64,000 bases of DNA from Moanibacter sp964542645 (GTDB lineage: Bacteria > Verrucomicrobiota > Verrucomicrobiia > Opitutales > UBA2987). Positions 10,491-19,451 of this stretch are shown here, one piece after another (position 1 is the first letter of the stretch; every line of letters starts with the position of its first letter). The translations under genes and the position numbers were made by a program. Location of the stretch: positions 186,001-250,000 of the forward strand of contig CAZIUG010000003.1 of NCBI GenBank assembly GCA_964542645.1. Reading direction: 5' to 3'. The notes below the pieces were generated by a model that did not search any database, was not told the DNA's origin, and was given only the letters and a program-made list of their open reading frames with translations.

Positions 10491-10716
10491 CAGCTAAATA
10501 AGATCAAGTTTTCTTGGACGATTGCATTAATTGAGCAAGCCTCAAACCTAATTAGGGCATTAGTGGACGGCAGAAAAAGGTCCGAAAAGACTGTTTAATC
10601 CGATTCTCTTTAAAAAATGCCTAAAATCGACCAATGGTTTCTACTCCTTTTAACGAATCCGGTTGTATTTGATCATTATTCTGCCCAGATTTTCAAAAAA
10701 GGTGCTTGCCGTTCGA

Positions 10717-10733
10717 CTGGCATTTTTTTTGCT
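10717..10733 (+). promoter_or_regulatory. Candidate sigma-54 (-24/-12) promoter of glnA
   Basis: The sequence CTGGCAT, a T-run, then TTGCT places GG at 10719-10720 and GC at 10731-10732. This is exactly the 12-base spacing of the TGGCAC-N5-TTGCW consensus. The predicted start of transcription is near 10744, giving a leader of about 65 bases before the glnA ATG at 10809. The 318-base gap (10491-10808) otherwise holds a weak TTGC/GCAA dyad at 10522-10538, about 180 bases upstream, a typical distance for an activator site. No gene lies in the gap. Sigma-54 control of glnA by NtrC is established in proteobacteria; here it is inferred. Confidence 0.65.
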
Positions 10734-10808
10734 GCTCTTCGAGCGGACGGGAGTCCTGTCGATTGGCCTGTATGCTAAATAATTATTATTAATATTAGAG
10801 AATTAACC

Positions 10809-12218
10809 ATGAATCCATCTGAAGTAATTGCGTTTGCGAAAGAAAAAGACGTCAAGTTTGTCGATCTGAAGTTCTGTGATCTCCACGCTACCTGGCAGCA
10901 CTTTACCGTGCCTGTAAGTGAGTTAACAGATGATGCGTTCAGCGACGGGTTTGGGTTCGACGGGTCGTCCATTCGGGGATGGCAGGGAATTGAAGCCTCA
11001 GATATGCTCGTAATACCTGATCCTGGTACCGCAATTATTGATCCCTTCGTCAAGGCAACTACCCTCAGTTTGGTCTGCGATATCGAAGATCCCCTGACCA
11101 GAGAACCTTATGGGCGATCGCCACGAGGTGTGGCCAAAAAGGCCGAGGAATATCTACAGTCTACCGGCTTAGGCGACACTGCATATTTCGGTCCGGAAGC
11201 TGAGTTTTTTATTTTTGACGATGTTCGGTACGATTCATCTGCCAACGAGGCTTTTTACTCTGTTGATTCATCGGAAGGAGTTTGGAATACCGGCAGGGAC
11301 GAAATGCCGAACCTTGGACATAAGATCCGTCATAAAGAAGGATATTTGCCAGTTGCTCCTAAGGATCAGCTCATGGATCTTCGCAACGATATGGTGCTAA
11401 CTATGATTGATCTTGGTATCGAGGTCGAGGCTCAGCATCATGAGGTTTCTACTGGAGGTCAGGCAGAAATAGATCTCCGTTTTGGGCCGCTCCACTCAAT
11501 GGGAGACAGCCTTTGTCTCTATAAGTATGTTGTAAAGAATGTGGCGAGAAGGTATGAAAAAACGGCAACGTTCATGCCTAAACCGATATTTGGAGATAAT
11601 GGATCCGGAATGCACGTACACTCGTCCATTTGGAAAGGAGGAGAACCGACATTTGCTGGAGACTGCTATGCAGGTCTCAGCCAGGAGGCTATCTATTACA
11701 TCGGAGGTCTTTTGAAGCATGCCGCGGCACTGTGTGCCATATGTAACCCAACTAACAACAGTTACAAACGCTTGGTCCCCGGATTTGAAGCGCCTGTAAA
11801 CCTCGCTTATTCTGCCCGGAACCGTTCCGCGATTTGCCGAATTCCGACCTATAGCAATAGTCCTAAAGCGAAACGAGTCGAATTCCGAGTTCCTGATCCT
11901 TCCTGCAACCCCTATCTCGCTTTTTCTGCTATATTGATGGCGGGTCTCGATGGTATTGAAAATCGAATTGATCCTGGCGATGCGGTTGATAAGAATCTTT
12001 ATGACCTTTCGCCGGAAGATGCGGACCAGATTAAACAAGTACCGGACTCGTTAAAAGGATCTCTTGATGCTTTGGCAGACGATCATGGATTTCTGGTCAA
12101 AGGAGATGTTTTTACCGAGGATTTTATCCAGAATTTCATCGAATTGAAGAATGAGGAGTACGACGATGTGAGGATTCGCACCCATCCCCACGAGTATTTT
12201 CTCTACTATGATATATAA
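10809..12218 (+). CDS. glnA: Glutamine synthetase, type I
   Basis: ATP-dependent synthesis of glutamine from glutamate and ammonia, working with the glutamate synthase at the start of the window. It has 469 residues, the usual GSI length. Visible signatures are FGFDGSSIRGW near the N-terminus, NGSGMHVHSS in the metal/glutamate site, and NPTNNSYKRL followed by RNRSAICRIP in the nucleotide/flap region. Y398 in KNLYDLSPED is the position adenylylated in GSI-beta enzymes, so covalent regulation by GlnE is possible. It is preceded by a candidate sigma-54 promoter and followed by a hairpin-rich noncoding stretch. The call is very secure. Confidence 0.98.
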   Translation: MNPSEVIAFAKEKDVKFVDLKFCDLHATWQHFTVPVSELTDDAFSDGFGFDGSSIRGWQGIEASDMLVIPDPGTAIIDPFVKATTLSLVCDIEDPLTREPYGRSPRGVAKKAEEYLQSTGLGDTAYFGPEAEFFIFDDVRYDSSANEAFYSVDSSEGVWNTGRDEMPNLGHKIRHKEGYLPVAPKDQLMDLRNDMVLTMIDLGIEVEAQHHEVSTGGQAEIDLRFGPLHSMGDSLCLYKYVVKNVARRYEKTATFMPKPIFGDNGSGMHVHSSIWKGGEPTFAGDCYAGLSQEAIYYIGGLLKHAAALCAICNPTNNSYKRLVPGFEAPVNLAYSARNRSAICRIPTYSNSPKAKRVEFRVPDPSCNPYLAFSAILMAGLDGIENRIDPGDAVDKNLYDLSPEDADQIKQVPDSLKGSLDALADDHGFLVKGDVFTEDFIQNFIELKNEEYDDVRIRTHPHEYFLYYDI

Positions 12219-12273
12219 TCTCTTCTTCTAATCTTCTTTTGTAGATTGTAGATGGTGTGATCGAAGAGATCGG

Positions 12274-12289
12274 CCCTGGAGCGCCAGGG
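12274..12289 (+). terminator. Possible glnA terminator hairpin
   Basis: Perfect 6-bp stem CCCTGG/CCAGGG with an AGCG loop, 55 bases after the glnA stop. The following bases are T-rich but there is no clean T-tract, so a role in termination or mRNA 3'-end protection is only a guess. Confidence 0.35.
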
Positions 12290-12744
12290 TACGATTTCTT
12301 GGGTGCGCTTCTCGCGCTTTAGGTCAGTCGAATGGACTGAGGGGAGACTTTGAGCTGTTTCCAGTCTCAACGGGATTGGTTGCAGTTTACTTGTCGTCAA
12401 CCATGATATCTTCTGTGTGCCCTAAGCTTTTTTCGGGACTAGCAGTGTCAACTAATTGGAAGTAGTCGGAGGAGGATTTATCCACACCATAACTGGTGAA
12501 CTATCCCTGGCTAAGGCCTTTTGAAATGCCCCCGAAAGGGGCCTGATTGAACGCTGCTGCTTTTGCCCATGCCTTTTTGATATGGACAGGGCTAGAGAGT
12601 AGTAATCATCCAGCATATTTTTCAGGTATCGCTACATCGTCTTGAAGTTTAGGGGAATTAGTGGCCTACGCATTCTCAAAGCTCCGTAGTCGCCTTAACC
12701 ACGGTGTTCGAGATCGCTTGTTTGAGTCCAAAAACTAGAAAGAC

Positions 12745-12775
12745 TTGACTTAAGTGAACAAATATTCACTACAAT
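12745..12775 (+). promoter_or_regulatory. Candidate imuA promoter with embedded dyad operator
   Basis: TTGACT (12745-12750) and TACAAT (12770-12775) look like -35 and -10 boxes with a long 19-base spacer. The spacer and -10 edge carry the perfect dyad AGTGAA-N6-TTCACT (12753-12770), where a repressor would block the promoter. imuA-type cassettes are LexA-regulated in many bacteria. The core GAAC-N4-ATTC resembles the Gram-positive LexA box. It does not match the TGTTC-N4-GAACA box reported for Verrucomicrobia, so the regulator is uncertain. Confidence 0.45.
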
Positions 12776-12831
12776 AATGTGGAACGGTTAGAATCTGTGA
12801 GTGGTTGAGCCAGGGAGTAAGGGAATTGGTT

Positions 12832-13584
12832 ATGGAGATTTTAGGTAATGAGGCAATGGCCTCTCTATCAGGGAAGCGGGCAGAGGAGAAGGTACTGAAA
12901 TTACGGCGGATGGTGGAGGAGCGGTATCCGACAGTCTATCGAAAGCGGATCGATAACCTAGAGTTGGAAGTATCTGGAATTAGCGGGATTCTAGGAAGAG
13001 ATTTGCCGCGCTGTGCATTAAGTGAGATTGTGACTGAGGTGCCCAGTGTGGGAGGCCAACTAGTTCTGCTGACACTCTTGCAAGGAGCGGCGAGAAAACG
13101 AGTGTATTCGGTGTTGGTAGACGGGAGTGACACCTTTGATCCGGAGACGGCAGGGGAAAAGTTGATTCGGCCATTGCTTTGGGTGCGGTGCGGCGGGGTA
13201 GATGAGGCGATGCAGGCGGTTGATATCCTAGCTCGAGATAGCAATTTTCCGCTCGTACTCTTGGACTTGAGGTGGAACGCGCTATGGACGTTACATCGAA
13301 TTGCGGACAATGTTTGGTATCGGTTGCAGCGGGTAGTGGAGCGGTCGGGTACGACTCTTGTGGTGTTTACTCCCCAGCCGATGGTGGTCAGTGCTGAGGT
13401 GCGCTTAAAGCTTAGGAAGGGATTCCGGATTGAAAGCTGTGAAGTAGTCCGCAACACCCTTGTCCCCCTGCTGGAAGGCGAAGTCCTACGCTATCGGGAG
13501 AGGGCCGGGAGCGAGAGTGGTATTTTCTTTTCGGAAAGTAGGTCTGCAAAAGAGAAAATTGATGAGGTGTTTGTGGCGGGATGA
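12832..13584 (+). CDS. imuA: ImuA-like RecA-related mutagenesis protein
   Basis: First gene of an imuA-imuB-dnaE2 cassette for damage-induced translesion synthesis. The ATG at 12832 is chosen because AAGGG lies 8 bases upstream; a TTG at 12805 would add nine residues. The 250-residue product follows the RecA-like ImuA layout. An N-terminal helical part is followed by LPRCALSEIVTEVPSVGGQ where a RecA-type P-loop would be, then beta-strands such as VYSVLVDG and FPLVLLDLRW. No GKT/S lysine is present, so ATP binding of the classical kind is unlikely. The gene overlaps imuB by 4 bases (ATGA), implying coupled translation. Sequence similarity to described ImuA proteins is weak by eye; the context carries the call. 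Confidence 0.8.
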   Translation: MEILGNEAMASLSGKRAEEKVLKLRRMVEERYPTVYRKRIDNLELEVSGISGILGRDLPRCALSEIVTEVPSVGGQLVLLTLLQGAARKRVYSVLVDGSDTFDPETAGEKLIRPLLWVRCGGVDEAMQAVDILARDSNFPLVLLDLRWNALWTLHRIADNVWYRLQRVVERSGTTLVVFTPQPMVVSAEVRLKLRKGFRIESCEVVRNTLVPLLEGEVLRYRERAGSESGIFFSESRSAKEKIDEVFVAG

Positions 13585-15044
13585 AATACGGTGTTTTATA
13601 CATGCCGAAATTTGTCCTTCAGGCAGTTTTACGAATAGAGTCTTTTCCCAGCGAGGCTGTAGTTATTATAGTGGCCGCAGCTTCCCGAAATACAGTTGTG
13701 CTAGAAATGACGGAATCGGCGCGCAGGGTTGGAATTATCGAGGGCATGCCAGTTGCCCAGGCGGTAGCTCGAAGCCCTGAAGTCATTGTTCGATGCCGTT
13801 CCGAAGACGCGGAGAGATCGGCAGCCAAAGCCATTTTTACTTATGCCTATACTCTATCTCCGCGGGTTGAAGAAACAGGGAAGGGTATCTGTACAATTGA
13901 TCTGAGAGGGGCATCAGGAGAGTCACTACTATCACGCGGGGAGGATCTTCTGGGACAGATCGAAGAGGTCGGGTTTAGGGTACGAATTGGATTTTCGGAG
14001 ACACCGCGGCTAGCCTATTTTGCGGCTTATTATGCCCGGCCCATTCTTGTGGTTGCCGAGGGAGATCGGAAGGGGTTTCTGAACCAGTTGTCGCTGAGGA
14101 CAGCGGGAATTTCCGAGAGAATGGAAATGATTTTGCAACAGTGGGGTATTCGTACCCTGGGGGACTACAGTGCTTTGCCGCGTGAGGATGTTGGCCACCG
14201 CCTGGGAAAAGAGGGGTTGACTCTCTGGGATGAACTAGCTGGGAGGGAGGAACGGCCCCTGGTCATATCAAAGTTGCCAGAGAGGTTTGAGGAATCTCTC
14301 GAATTGGAGTATGATATCGAGACGATGGAGCCGCTCCTCTTTATTCTGCGTCGATTTCTGGAGTCGTTAACCCTGCGTCTGAAGCTGGTTTACATGGTTG
14401 TCGGGCTCTTGTGCCTGACTCTCACTTTGTCGAATGGATCTATTTATCGTCGGCTTTTCAAGATTTTGGAACCGACACGCAAGGTGGAAACGCTCTTTAA
14501 GATGCTCTTTGCTCATCTGGAAAACGTTGGGACGGAATCTCCGATAACTGCTGTATCCATTAAGATAAATCCAGTCTCGCCGCAACTGCGCCAGCGTGAT
14601 CTGTTCGAGACTGCTCTAAAGAATCCACAGGGATTTTCCGCAACGCTAGCAAGACTGGTTGGGGTGGTCGGCACGGGGCGGGTTGGTACGCCACGACTCC
14701 GGAATACCTACCGGTCCGATTCTTTTTGTTTGGAGCCCATCCCGGCTGTTCTAAAAGAGGTTGAGGATAATTCTCGCAAGGCAGTTTACGGTTTACCTTT
14801 GCGTCGGTTGCGTCCTTCGGTTCCAGCCCAGGTAAAATTGGAAAACGGGAAACCAAGATTCGTATCCAGCCAGTTTGTTCGAGGACGCATTACAAAAGAG
14901 TTTGGACCGTGGCAGAGTTCGGGTGGTTGGTGGGAAAAGGAAGGCTGGGCGCGTGAGGAGTGGGATGTAGAATTGGAAAAAGGAGGGCTCTATCAGCTGA
15001 GGCGAGAGGATGGGAAATGGTTTGTGGAAGGAATGTATGATTAG
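13581..15044 (+). CDS. imuB: ImuB-like catalytically inactive Y-family polymerase
   Basis: A 487-residue Y-family-like protein that in known cassettes bridges the beta clamp and DnaE2. The N-terminus MPKFVLQAVLR aligns with the first active-site strand of DinB-type polymerases but lacks the metal-binding Asp. The second acidic motif is reduced to a lone Asp in GICTIDLRG, so polymerase activity is not expected. Palm, fingers, thumb (IRTLGDYSALPREDVGHRLG, an HhH-like piece near 195-215) and little-finger regions follow. The C-terminal 100 residues end in a WWEKEGWAREEWDVEL stretch typical of ImuB tails. It is translationally coupled to imuA; dnaE2 starts 162 bases downstream. Confidence 0.9.
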   Translation: MKYGVLYMPKFVLQAVLRIESFPSEAVVIIVAAASRNTVVLEMTESARRVGIIEGMPVAQAVARSPEVIVRCRSEDAERSAAKAIFTYAYTLSPRVEETGKGICTIDLRGASGESLLSRGEDLLGQIEEVGFRVRIGFSETPRLAYFAAYYARPILVVAEGDRKGFLNQLSLRTAGISERMEMILQQWGIRTLGDYSALPREDVGHRLGKEGLTLWDELAGREERPLVISKLPERFEESLELEYDIETMEPLLFILRRFLESLTLRLKLVYMVVGLLCLTLTLSNGSIYRRLFKILEPTRKVETLFKMLFAHLENVGTESPITAVSIKINPVSPQLRQRDLFETALKNPQGFSATLARLVGVVGTGRVGTPRLRNTYRSDSFCLEPIPAVLKEVEDNSRKAVYGLPLRRLRPSVPAQVKLENGKPRFVSSQFVRGRITKEFGPWQSSGGWWEKEGWAREEWDVELEKGGLYQLRREDGKWFVEGMYD

Positions 15045-15206
15045 TCTGGGAACTTTTTGAACAGTAAAGTCGTAATCGTTCGACAAAGTTCGAGACAGAG
15101 ACTTGTTCTGCTGGATTCAAGAAATAAAGCTGATAAGGGACAGGAAATCAGGAGTTTGCGATAAATTGCAAGATTGCAAAGGATAAGGAATAATTAGTAA
15201 TCTGGA

Positions 15207-18200
15207 ATGTCTGCTTATATCGAGCTTCATGCGCGGAGCGCTTACAGTTTCCTTCGAGGGGCGTCGCGCCCCGAACATCTGGTGGAGGCTTGTGCGGCAG
15301 CAGATCTTCCGGCGATGGCATTGTGTGACCGGGACGGCATTTATGGCGCACCCCGGTTTTACGGAGCGGCTCGGGAACACGACATTCGGCCAATTGTAGG
15401 GAGCGAATTGACGATGGAGGACGAGAGCATTTTGCCGGTTCTGGTTGAGAACCGTACCGGGTATCGGAATCTCTGCCGACTTTTGACACGTGCTCAGCTC
15501 CGTTCTGCTAAAGGTAAATCCCGTGTGCGGTGGGCTGATGTGAAGTTTTTTTCCGAGGGACTGGTTGCCCTAACTGGAGATGAAGAGGGTCCGGTCCATC
15601 GAGCGTGGCTGAGGGAGGGTTCTCGGGGTGCGAGAAATGTTTTAAAGCAGTTGAGTTTGCTCTTCCCTAGCGATGGGCTTTATCTAGAGGTGCAGAGGCA
15701 TCATATACGTGGAGAATCTCATTGGCTGAAGCTGCAGTTTGATTTGGCGGAGGCTTTTCGATTGCCCTTACTAGCGACGAACGGTGTCTCGTACGCAGTA
15801 CCTTCCTCCCGACAGGTACAGGACGTTTTCACCTGCTTGCGACACAAAACCCATCTTGATGTGGCGGGTAAGCTTTTAAGTCAAAATAGCGAGCGGTATA
15901 TCAAGGGAGAAGAGGCTATGACGGCGTTGTTCCGAGATAGGCCGGAAGCGGTCAAAAACACAGTCCGTCTAGCGGAACGATTAGAATTCACCCTAGAGGA
16001 TCTTGGCTATGAGTTTCCCCATTATCCCGTGCCGGGAGGGGAAACGGTTGATTCTTTTCTGTGCAAGATCGCATGGTTTGGAGCGGAGCAACGCTATGGA
16101 AGCCTAACCCCTGAGATTCGCGTCCAAGTAGAACATGAATTGAATCTAATCGCGAAGTTAGGTTTCAGTGGATACTTTCTAATCGTCTGGGATCTGGTAA
16201 ATTATTGTCGCGAGAATGGCATTATGGTGCAGGGACGAGGAAGTGCAGCTAACAGCGCGGTTTGCTACAGTCTAGGTATAACAGCGGTGGATCCAATCGG
16301 CGGGAAACTTCTCTTCGAGCGATTTTTGAGTGAAGGGCGAAAGAGTTGGCCTGATATTGATCTAGACCTGCCGAGTGGAAATCGACGGGAAACTGTGATC
16401 CAGGAGGTCTATCGCCGTTATGGCAAGCATGGTGCCGCCATGACCTCCAACGTGATCACCTACCGGGGCCGGAGCGCGGTGCGAGAGATTGGCAAAGTCC
16501 TCAGTTTGCCCCAGGAAGAAATCAATCGTTTTGCCAGTCTTTTTTCTCATCGCGACTTCCCTCATACTCTCGATTTCCAGGATCGGGTGGGTCAGGCGGG
16601 CCTGGAAAATTACCATCCAAGGGTTTCGGCAATGGCTTCCCTTTATCAGGCGATTTATGGATTACCACGGCACTTGGGACAACATTCTGGAGGAATGATT
16701 ATTTGCCAGGGTGATTTGGCTTCAATTGTACCATTGGAGAACGCCTCCATGTCGGGTCGGGTAGTGGCGCAGTGGGACAAGGAAGACTGTGAAAAAATGG
16801 GAATTATTAAGGTAGATCTTCTTGGTCTTGGTATGATGGCGGCGATTCAGGAGGCACTGGACCTGACCCGCCGTCGGGGTCGGCCAGTAGATCTTGCCCA
16901 TATCTCTAAGGACGATCCAGTTACTTTCGAGCTTATACAGAAAGCGGATACGATCGGTGTATTTCAGATTGAGAGCCGGGCCCAGATTGCGACTCTCCCC
17001 CGGATGAAACCGAAGACTTTTTATGATCTTGTAATCGAGGTAGCTATTATCCGTCCCGGACCGATCCAGGGTAATATGGTGCACCCCTATCTTGATCGTC
17101 GGGCGGGACGTGTGCCTGTCGAATATATCGATGAACGGTTGAAATCGGTCCTAGAGCGCACGCTGGGTGTTCCTTTATTTCAGGAACAGATTCTCAAGAT
17201 AGCGATGGTAATGGCGGATTTTTCGGGTTCGGAAGCGGAAGAGTTGCGTCGGGCTCTCAGCTTTAATCGTTCACAGGAGGAAGTGGAAAAGGTCCAGATA
17301 AAATTGCGCCGGGCGATGGAACAGAAAAAGGTTCCCCGGAAGGCAATTGAACAAATTGTCTCTGCAGTCAGTTCTTTTGCTTTCTACGGGTTTCCTGAAT
17401 CGCATGCCATCAGTTTTGCCCTCCTCGCCTATGGAAGCGCCTACTTAAAAGCACACCACCCGGTAGAATTCTATGTATCGATTCTCAATAATCAACCTAT
17501 GGGATTTTATTCGGCGGCGACTTTGGTTCAGGATGCTCGGCGACATGATATCCGAGTTCGGCCGATCTGCGTGCAAGGGTCTGAATGGTTCTGCACGGTA
17601 GAGAGTGATTCCGAGATTCGAATTGGTTTATGTCTAATAAAAGGGGTTCGGAGCAATCCAGTTGCAGCGATGATTGCGGAACGTGATAGGCGACAGTTTT
17701 CCTCTCTACGGGATTTTCGTGGGCGGACCATTTTTAATGAAGAGGAGATGCGGGTTCTAGCGAGGACGGGTGCCTTGAACATTTTTACCGATGATCGTCG
17801 CCGCGCTCTTTGGGAAATATCCGAGCCATTTGATCAGGAAAATCTTTTCATCAAATCGGAAGACAAATCTAATACGCCTAGCCCTCTCGAGATTATGACC
17901 TATATCGAGCGACTGAGGGCGGATTACGAAGGAGTCGGACTGACGGTTGGGACTCATCCGATGAAGTGGATGCGTTCGAACCTAAAGGACTGTTGGAGTG
18001 CACAGGAGCTTGAGCAGGGTCGCCATGGTCTGCAGATTAAGATCGCGGGGTGTGTTATTTGTCGCCAACGTCCAGTGACGGCAAAGGGATTTCTCTTCAT
18101 TAGTCTGGAGGATGAGACAGGGATCTCAAACAGCGTTGTTCCTCCGTGCGTTTTCATGCGTAATCGCTTAACTATTCTTCACGAATCGTATTTGATCATC

Positions 18201-18308
18201 GCTGGTAGTCTCCAGAATATAGATGGGGTGGCGTGTGTTAAGGCTGAGAGGTTCGAGGCGTTGATGGATCGGCATCTTCCGGAGGGGATGTCCCACGATT
18301 TTCGTTAG
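15207..18308 (+). CDS. dnaE2: Error-prone DNA polymerase III alpha, DnaE2 type
   Basis: The catalytic polymerase of the mutagenesis cassette, 1,033 residues, the usual DnaE2 length and shorter than replicative DnaE. It starts with the PHP domain (ELHARSAYSFLRGAS). It has RGSAANSAVCYSLGI, catalytic aspartates D383 and D385 in PDIDLD and D537 in KVDLLGLG, then IGVFQIESRAQ, an HhH region near 820-860 and an OB-fold at the C-terminus. The third gene after imuA and imuB, it is separated from imuB by 162 bases in which I see no convincing promoter, so it probably belongs to the same transcript. Confidence 0.96.
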   Translation: MSAYIELHARSAYSFLRGASRPEHLVEACAAADLPAMALCDRDGIYGAPRFYGAAREHDIRPIVGSELTMEDESILPVLVENRTGYRNLCRLLTRAQLRSAKGKSRVRWADVKFFSEGLVALTGDEEGPVHRAWLREGSRGARNVLKQLSLLFPSDGLYLEVQRHHIRGESHWLKLQFDLAEAFRLPLLATNGVSYAVPSSRQVQDVFTCLRHKTHLDVAGKLLSQNSERYIKGEEAMTALFRDRPEAVKNTVRLAERLEFTLEDLGYEFPHYPVPGGETVDSFLCKIAWFGAEQRYGSLTPEIRVQVEHELNLIAKLGFSGYFLIVWDLVNYCRENGIMVQGRGSAANSAVCYSLGITAVDPIGGKLLFERFLSEGRKSWPDIDLDLPSGNRRETVIQEVYRRYGKHGAAMTSNVITYRGRSAVREIGKVLSLPQEEINRFASLFSHRDFPHTLDFQDRVGQAGLENYHPRVSAMASLYQAIYGLPRHLGQHSGGMIICQGDLASIVPLENASMSGRVVAQWDKEDCEKMGIIKVDLLGLGMMAAIQEALDLTRRRGRPVDLAHISKDDPVTFELIQKADTIGVFQIESRAQIATLPRMKPKTFYDLVIEVAIIRPGPIQGNMVHPYLDRRAGRVPVEYIDERLKSVLERTLGVPLFQEQILKIAMVMADFSGSEAEELRRALSFNRSQEEVEKVQIKLRRAMEQKKVPRKAIEQIVSAVSSFAFYGFPESHAISFALLAYGSAYLKAHHPVEFYVSILNNQPMGFYSAATLVQDARRHDIRVRPICVQGSEWFCTVESDSEIRIGLCLIKGVRSNPVAAMIAERDRRQFSSLRDFRGRTIFNEEEMRVLARTGALNIFTDDRRRALWEISEPFDQENLFIKSEDKSNTPSPLEIMTYIERLRADYEGVGLTVGTHPMKWMRSNLKDCWSAQELEQGRHGLQIKIAGCVICRQRPVTAKGFLFISLEDETGISNSVVPPCVFMRNRLTILHESYLIIAGSLQNIDGVACVKAERFEALMDRHLPEGMSHDFR

Positions 18309-18565
18309 ATTTTTGGCGGTAACGGTGTACCGGTATCCGTGCAGTTTGTGTAGCTACTAATTAAGGAACGATATTTCATTGGAGCTAGGAGACCCAAGAG
18401 AAAGCTTCTTGACGATTTTGTTTCGAAATGTCTGGAAACTTTATATGGATATCGGTTGGAATCATCTGGTTGTGACTTTGAATTATGATCAATATCACCG
18501 GTGGAAAAGGATTGAAGGAAGATCAATTGCTTAGAGGAATCATTTTCGAAAATTAGGAACTGGAA

Positions 18566-19372
18566 ATGCTAAAGACAGATATACTCGAACGAATATTTTC
18601 AATTGAAGGGAAATGCGCGTTGATTACTGGCTCAAGTAGTGGGATTGGCCGGGCGCTTGCAGTAGGGTTTGCTGAGGCTGGTGCGCGGGTGGCGGTGCAT
18701 GGGACACGACAGGAGAAGATCGATGAGACATTACGGATTATCGAGGGGAAGGGGTACCGTGCAGATGGGTTTCTCGCAGATCTTACTGTGAATGGTGCAC
18801 CAAACGATCTGGTTTCGCGAGTCTGTGACGAAATTGGAGGGATTGATATCCTGGTGAACAACGCTGGTATAAATCGAAGAAACCCCATTGACGAGGTGAC
18901 GGAAGAGGATTACGACCTGATTACCACGGTCAATCTACGTAGTGTATTCTTTCTCTGTAAGGCAGTGTATCCGGTTATGCGTAGCCGCGGTGGTGGAAAA
19001 ATCATCAATACTGGGTCATTGACGACAGTTCAGGGAATTGCCGGGATACCGGTTTATGGAATTACAAAGAGCGCTCTTGGTCAGTTTACTAAGACGGCAT
19101 CGGTGGAGTGGGCGAAGGATAATATCCAGGTCAATTGCATCGCTCCTGGACTGATTCAGACGCCTCTGACTGAGGCTGGGTTGTTGAATACTCCTTATAC
19201 TAAAAAATGGCTCCTTGATCGGATACCGTGCAATCGAGTAGGTCAGCCGGAGGACTTGGTTGGACTGGGGTTGCTGTTGGCTTCAGAGGGTTCTTCCTAT
19301 ATTACTGGCCAGACGATTCTTATCGATGGAGGCTTCACGGCTGGTGGCGACTGGCGTCCGCCTAAGGAATAG
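18566..19372 (+). CDS. SDR-family oxidoreductase
   Basis: A classical short-chain dehydrogenase/reductase of 268 residues. It has the NAD(P) motif TGSSSGIG (residues 22-29), NNAGIN, catalytic Ser in INTGSLTTVQG, YxxxK in VYGITK, and an IAPGLIQT motif after the active site. The C-terminal part IDGGFTAGGDW is typical of sugar-acid dehydrogenases such as gluconate 5-dehydrogenase, so a sugar or sugar-acid substrate is likely but not proven. It is isolated: 257 noncoding bases precede it, and it converges with the methyltransferase gene. Confidence 0.9.
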   Translation: MLKTDILERIFSIEGKCALITGSSSGIGRALAVGFAEAGARVAVHGTRQEKIDETLRIIEGKGYRADGFLADLTVNGAPNDLVSRVCDEIGGIDILVNNAGINRRNPIDEVTEEDYDLITTVNLRSVFFLCKAVYPVMRSRGGGKIINTGSLTTVQGIAGIPVYGITKSALGQFTKTASVEWAKDNIQVNCIAPGLIQTPLTEAGLLNTPYTKKWLLDRIPCNRVGQPEDLVGLGLLLASEGSSYITGQTILIDGGFTAGGDWRPPKE

Positions 19373-19451
19373 CGGGGAGGGCAGATTGTGCTCTTTAAAG
19401 TTGGGGCTGATCCCGTAAGTGATTAGCAAAGAAGAAATGTCTTACAGTTTC

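Larger units (their letters stand above)
12219..12804. other. 586-base noncoding stretch between glnA and imuA
   Basis: No open frame here looks like a gene. The first part contains a run of short perfect dyads. These are GATC/GATC (12259-12271), CCCTGG/CCAGGG (12274-12289), GCGC/GCGC (12305-12317), TCAGTC/GACTGA (12324-12340), GAGACT/AGTCTC (12344-12368), GGTTG/CAACC (12378-12402), CACCA/TGGTG (12485-12498) and GCCCC/GGGGC (12528-12542). Dyads of 5 bp are expected by chance at this length; the cluster of three 6-bp ones is only mildly surprising. The last 60 bases hold the imuA promoter. Confidence 0.5.

Noticed and set aside
15050..15120. Separate LexA-type box before dnaE2
   Set aside because: GTTCGA repeats occur with six-base spacing, which fits neither the seven-base direct repeat of alphaproteobacteria nor the Verrucomicrobia palindrome.
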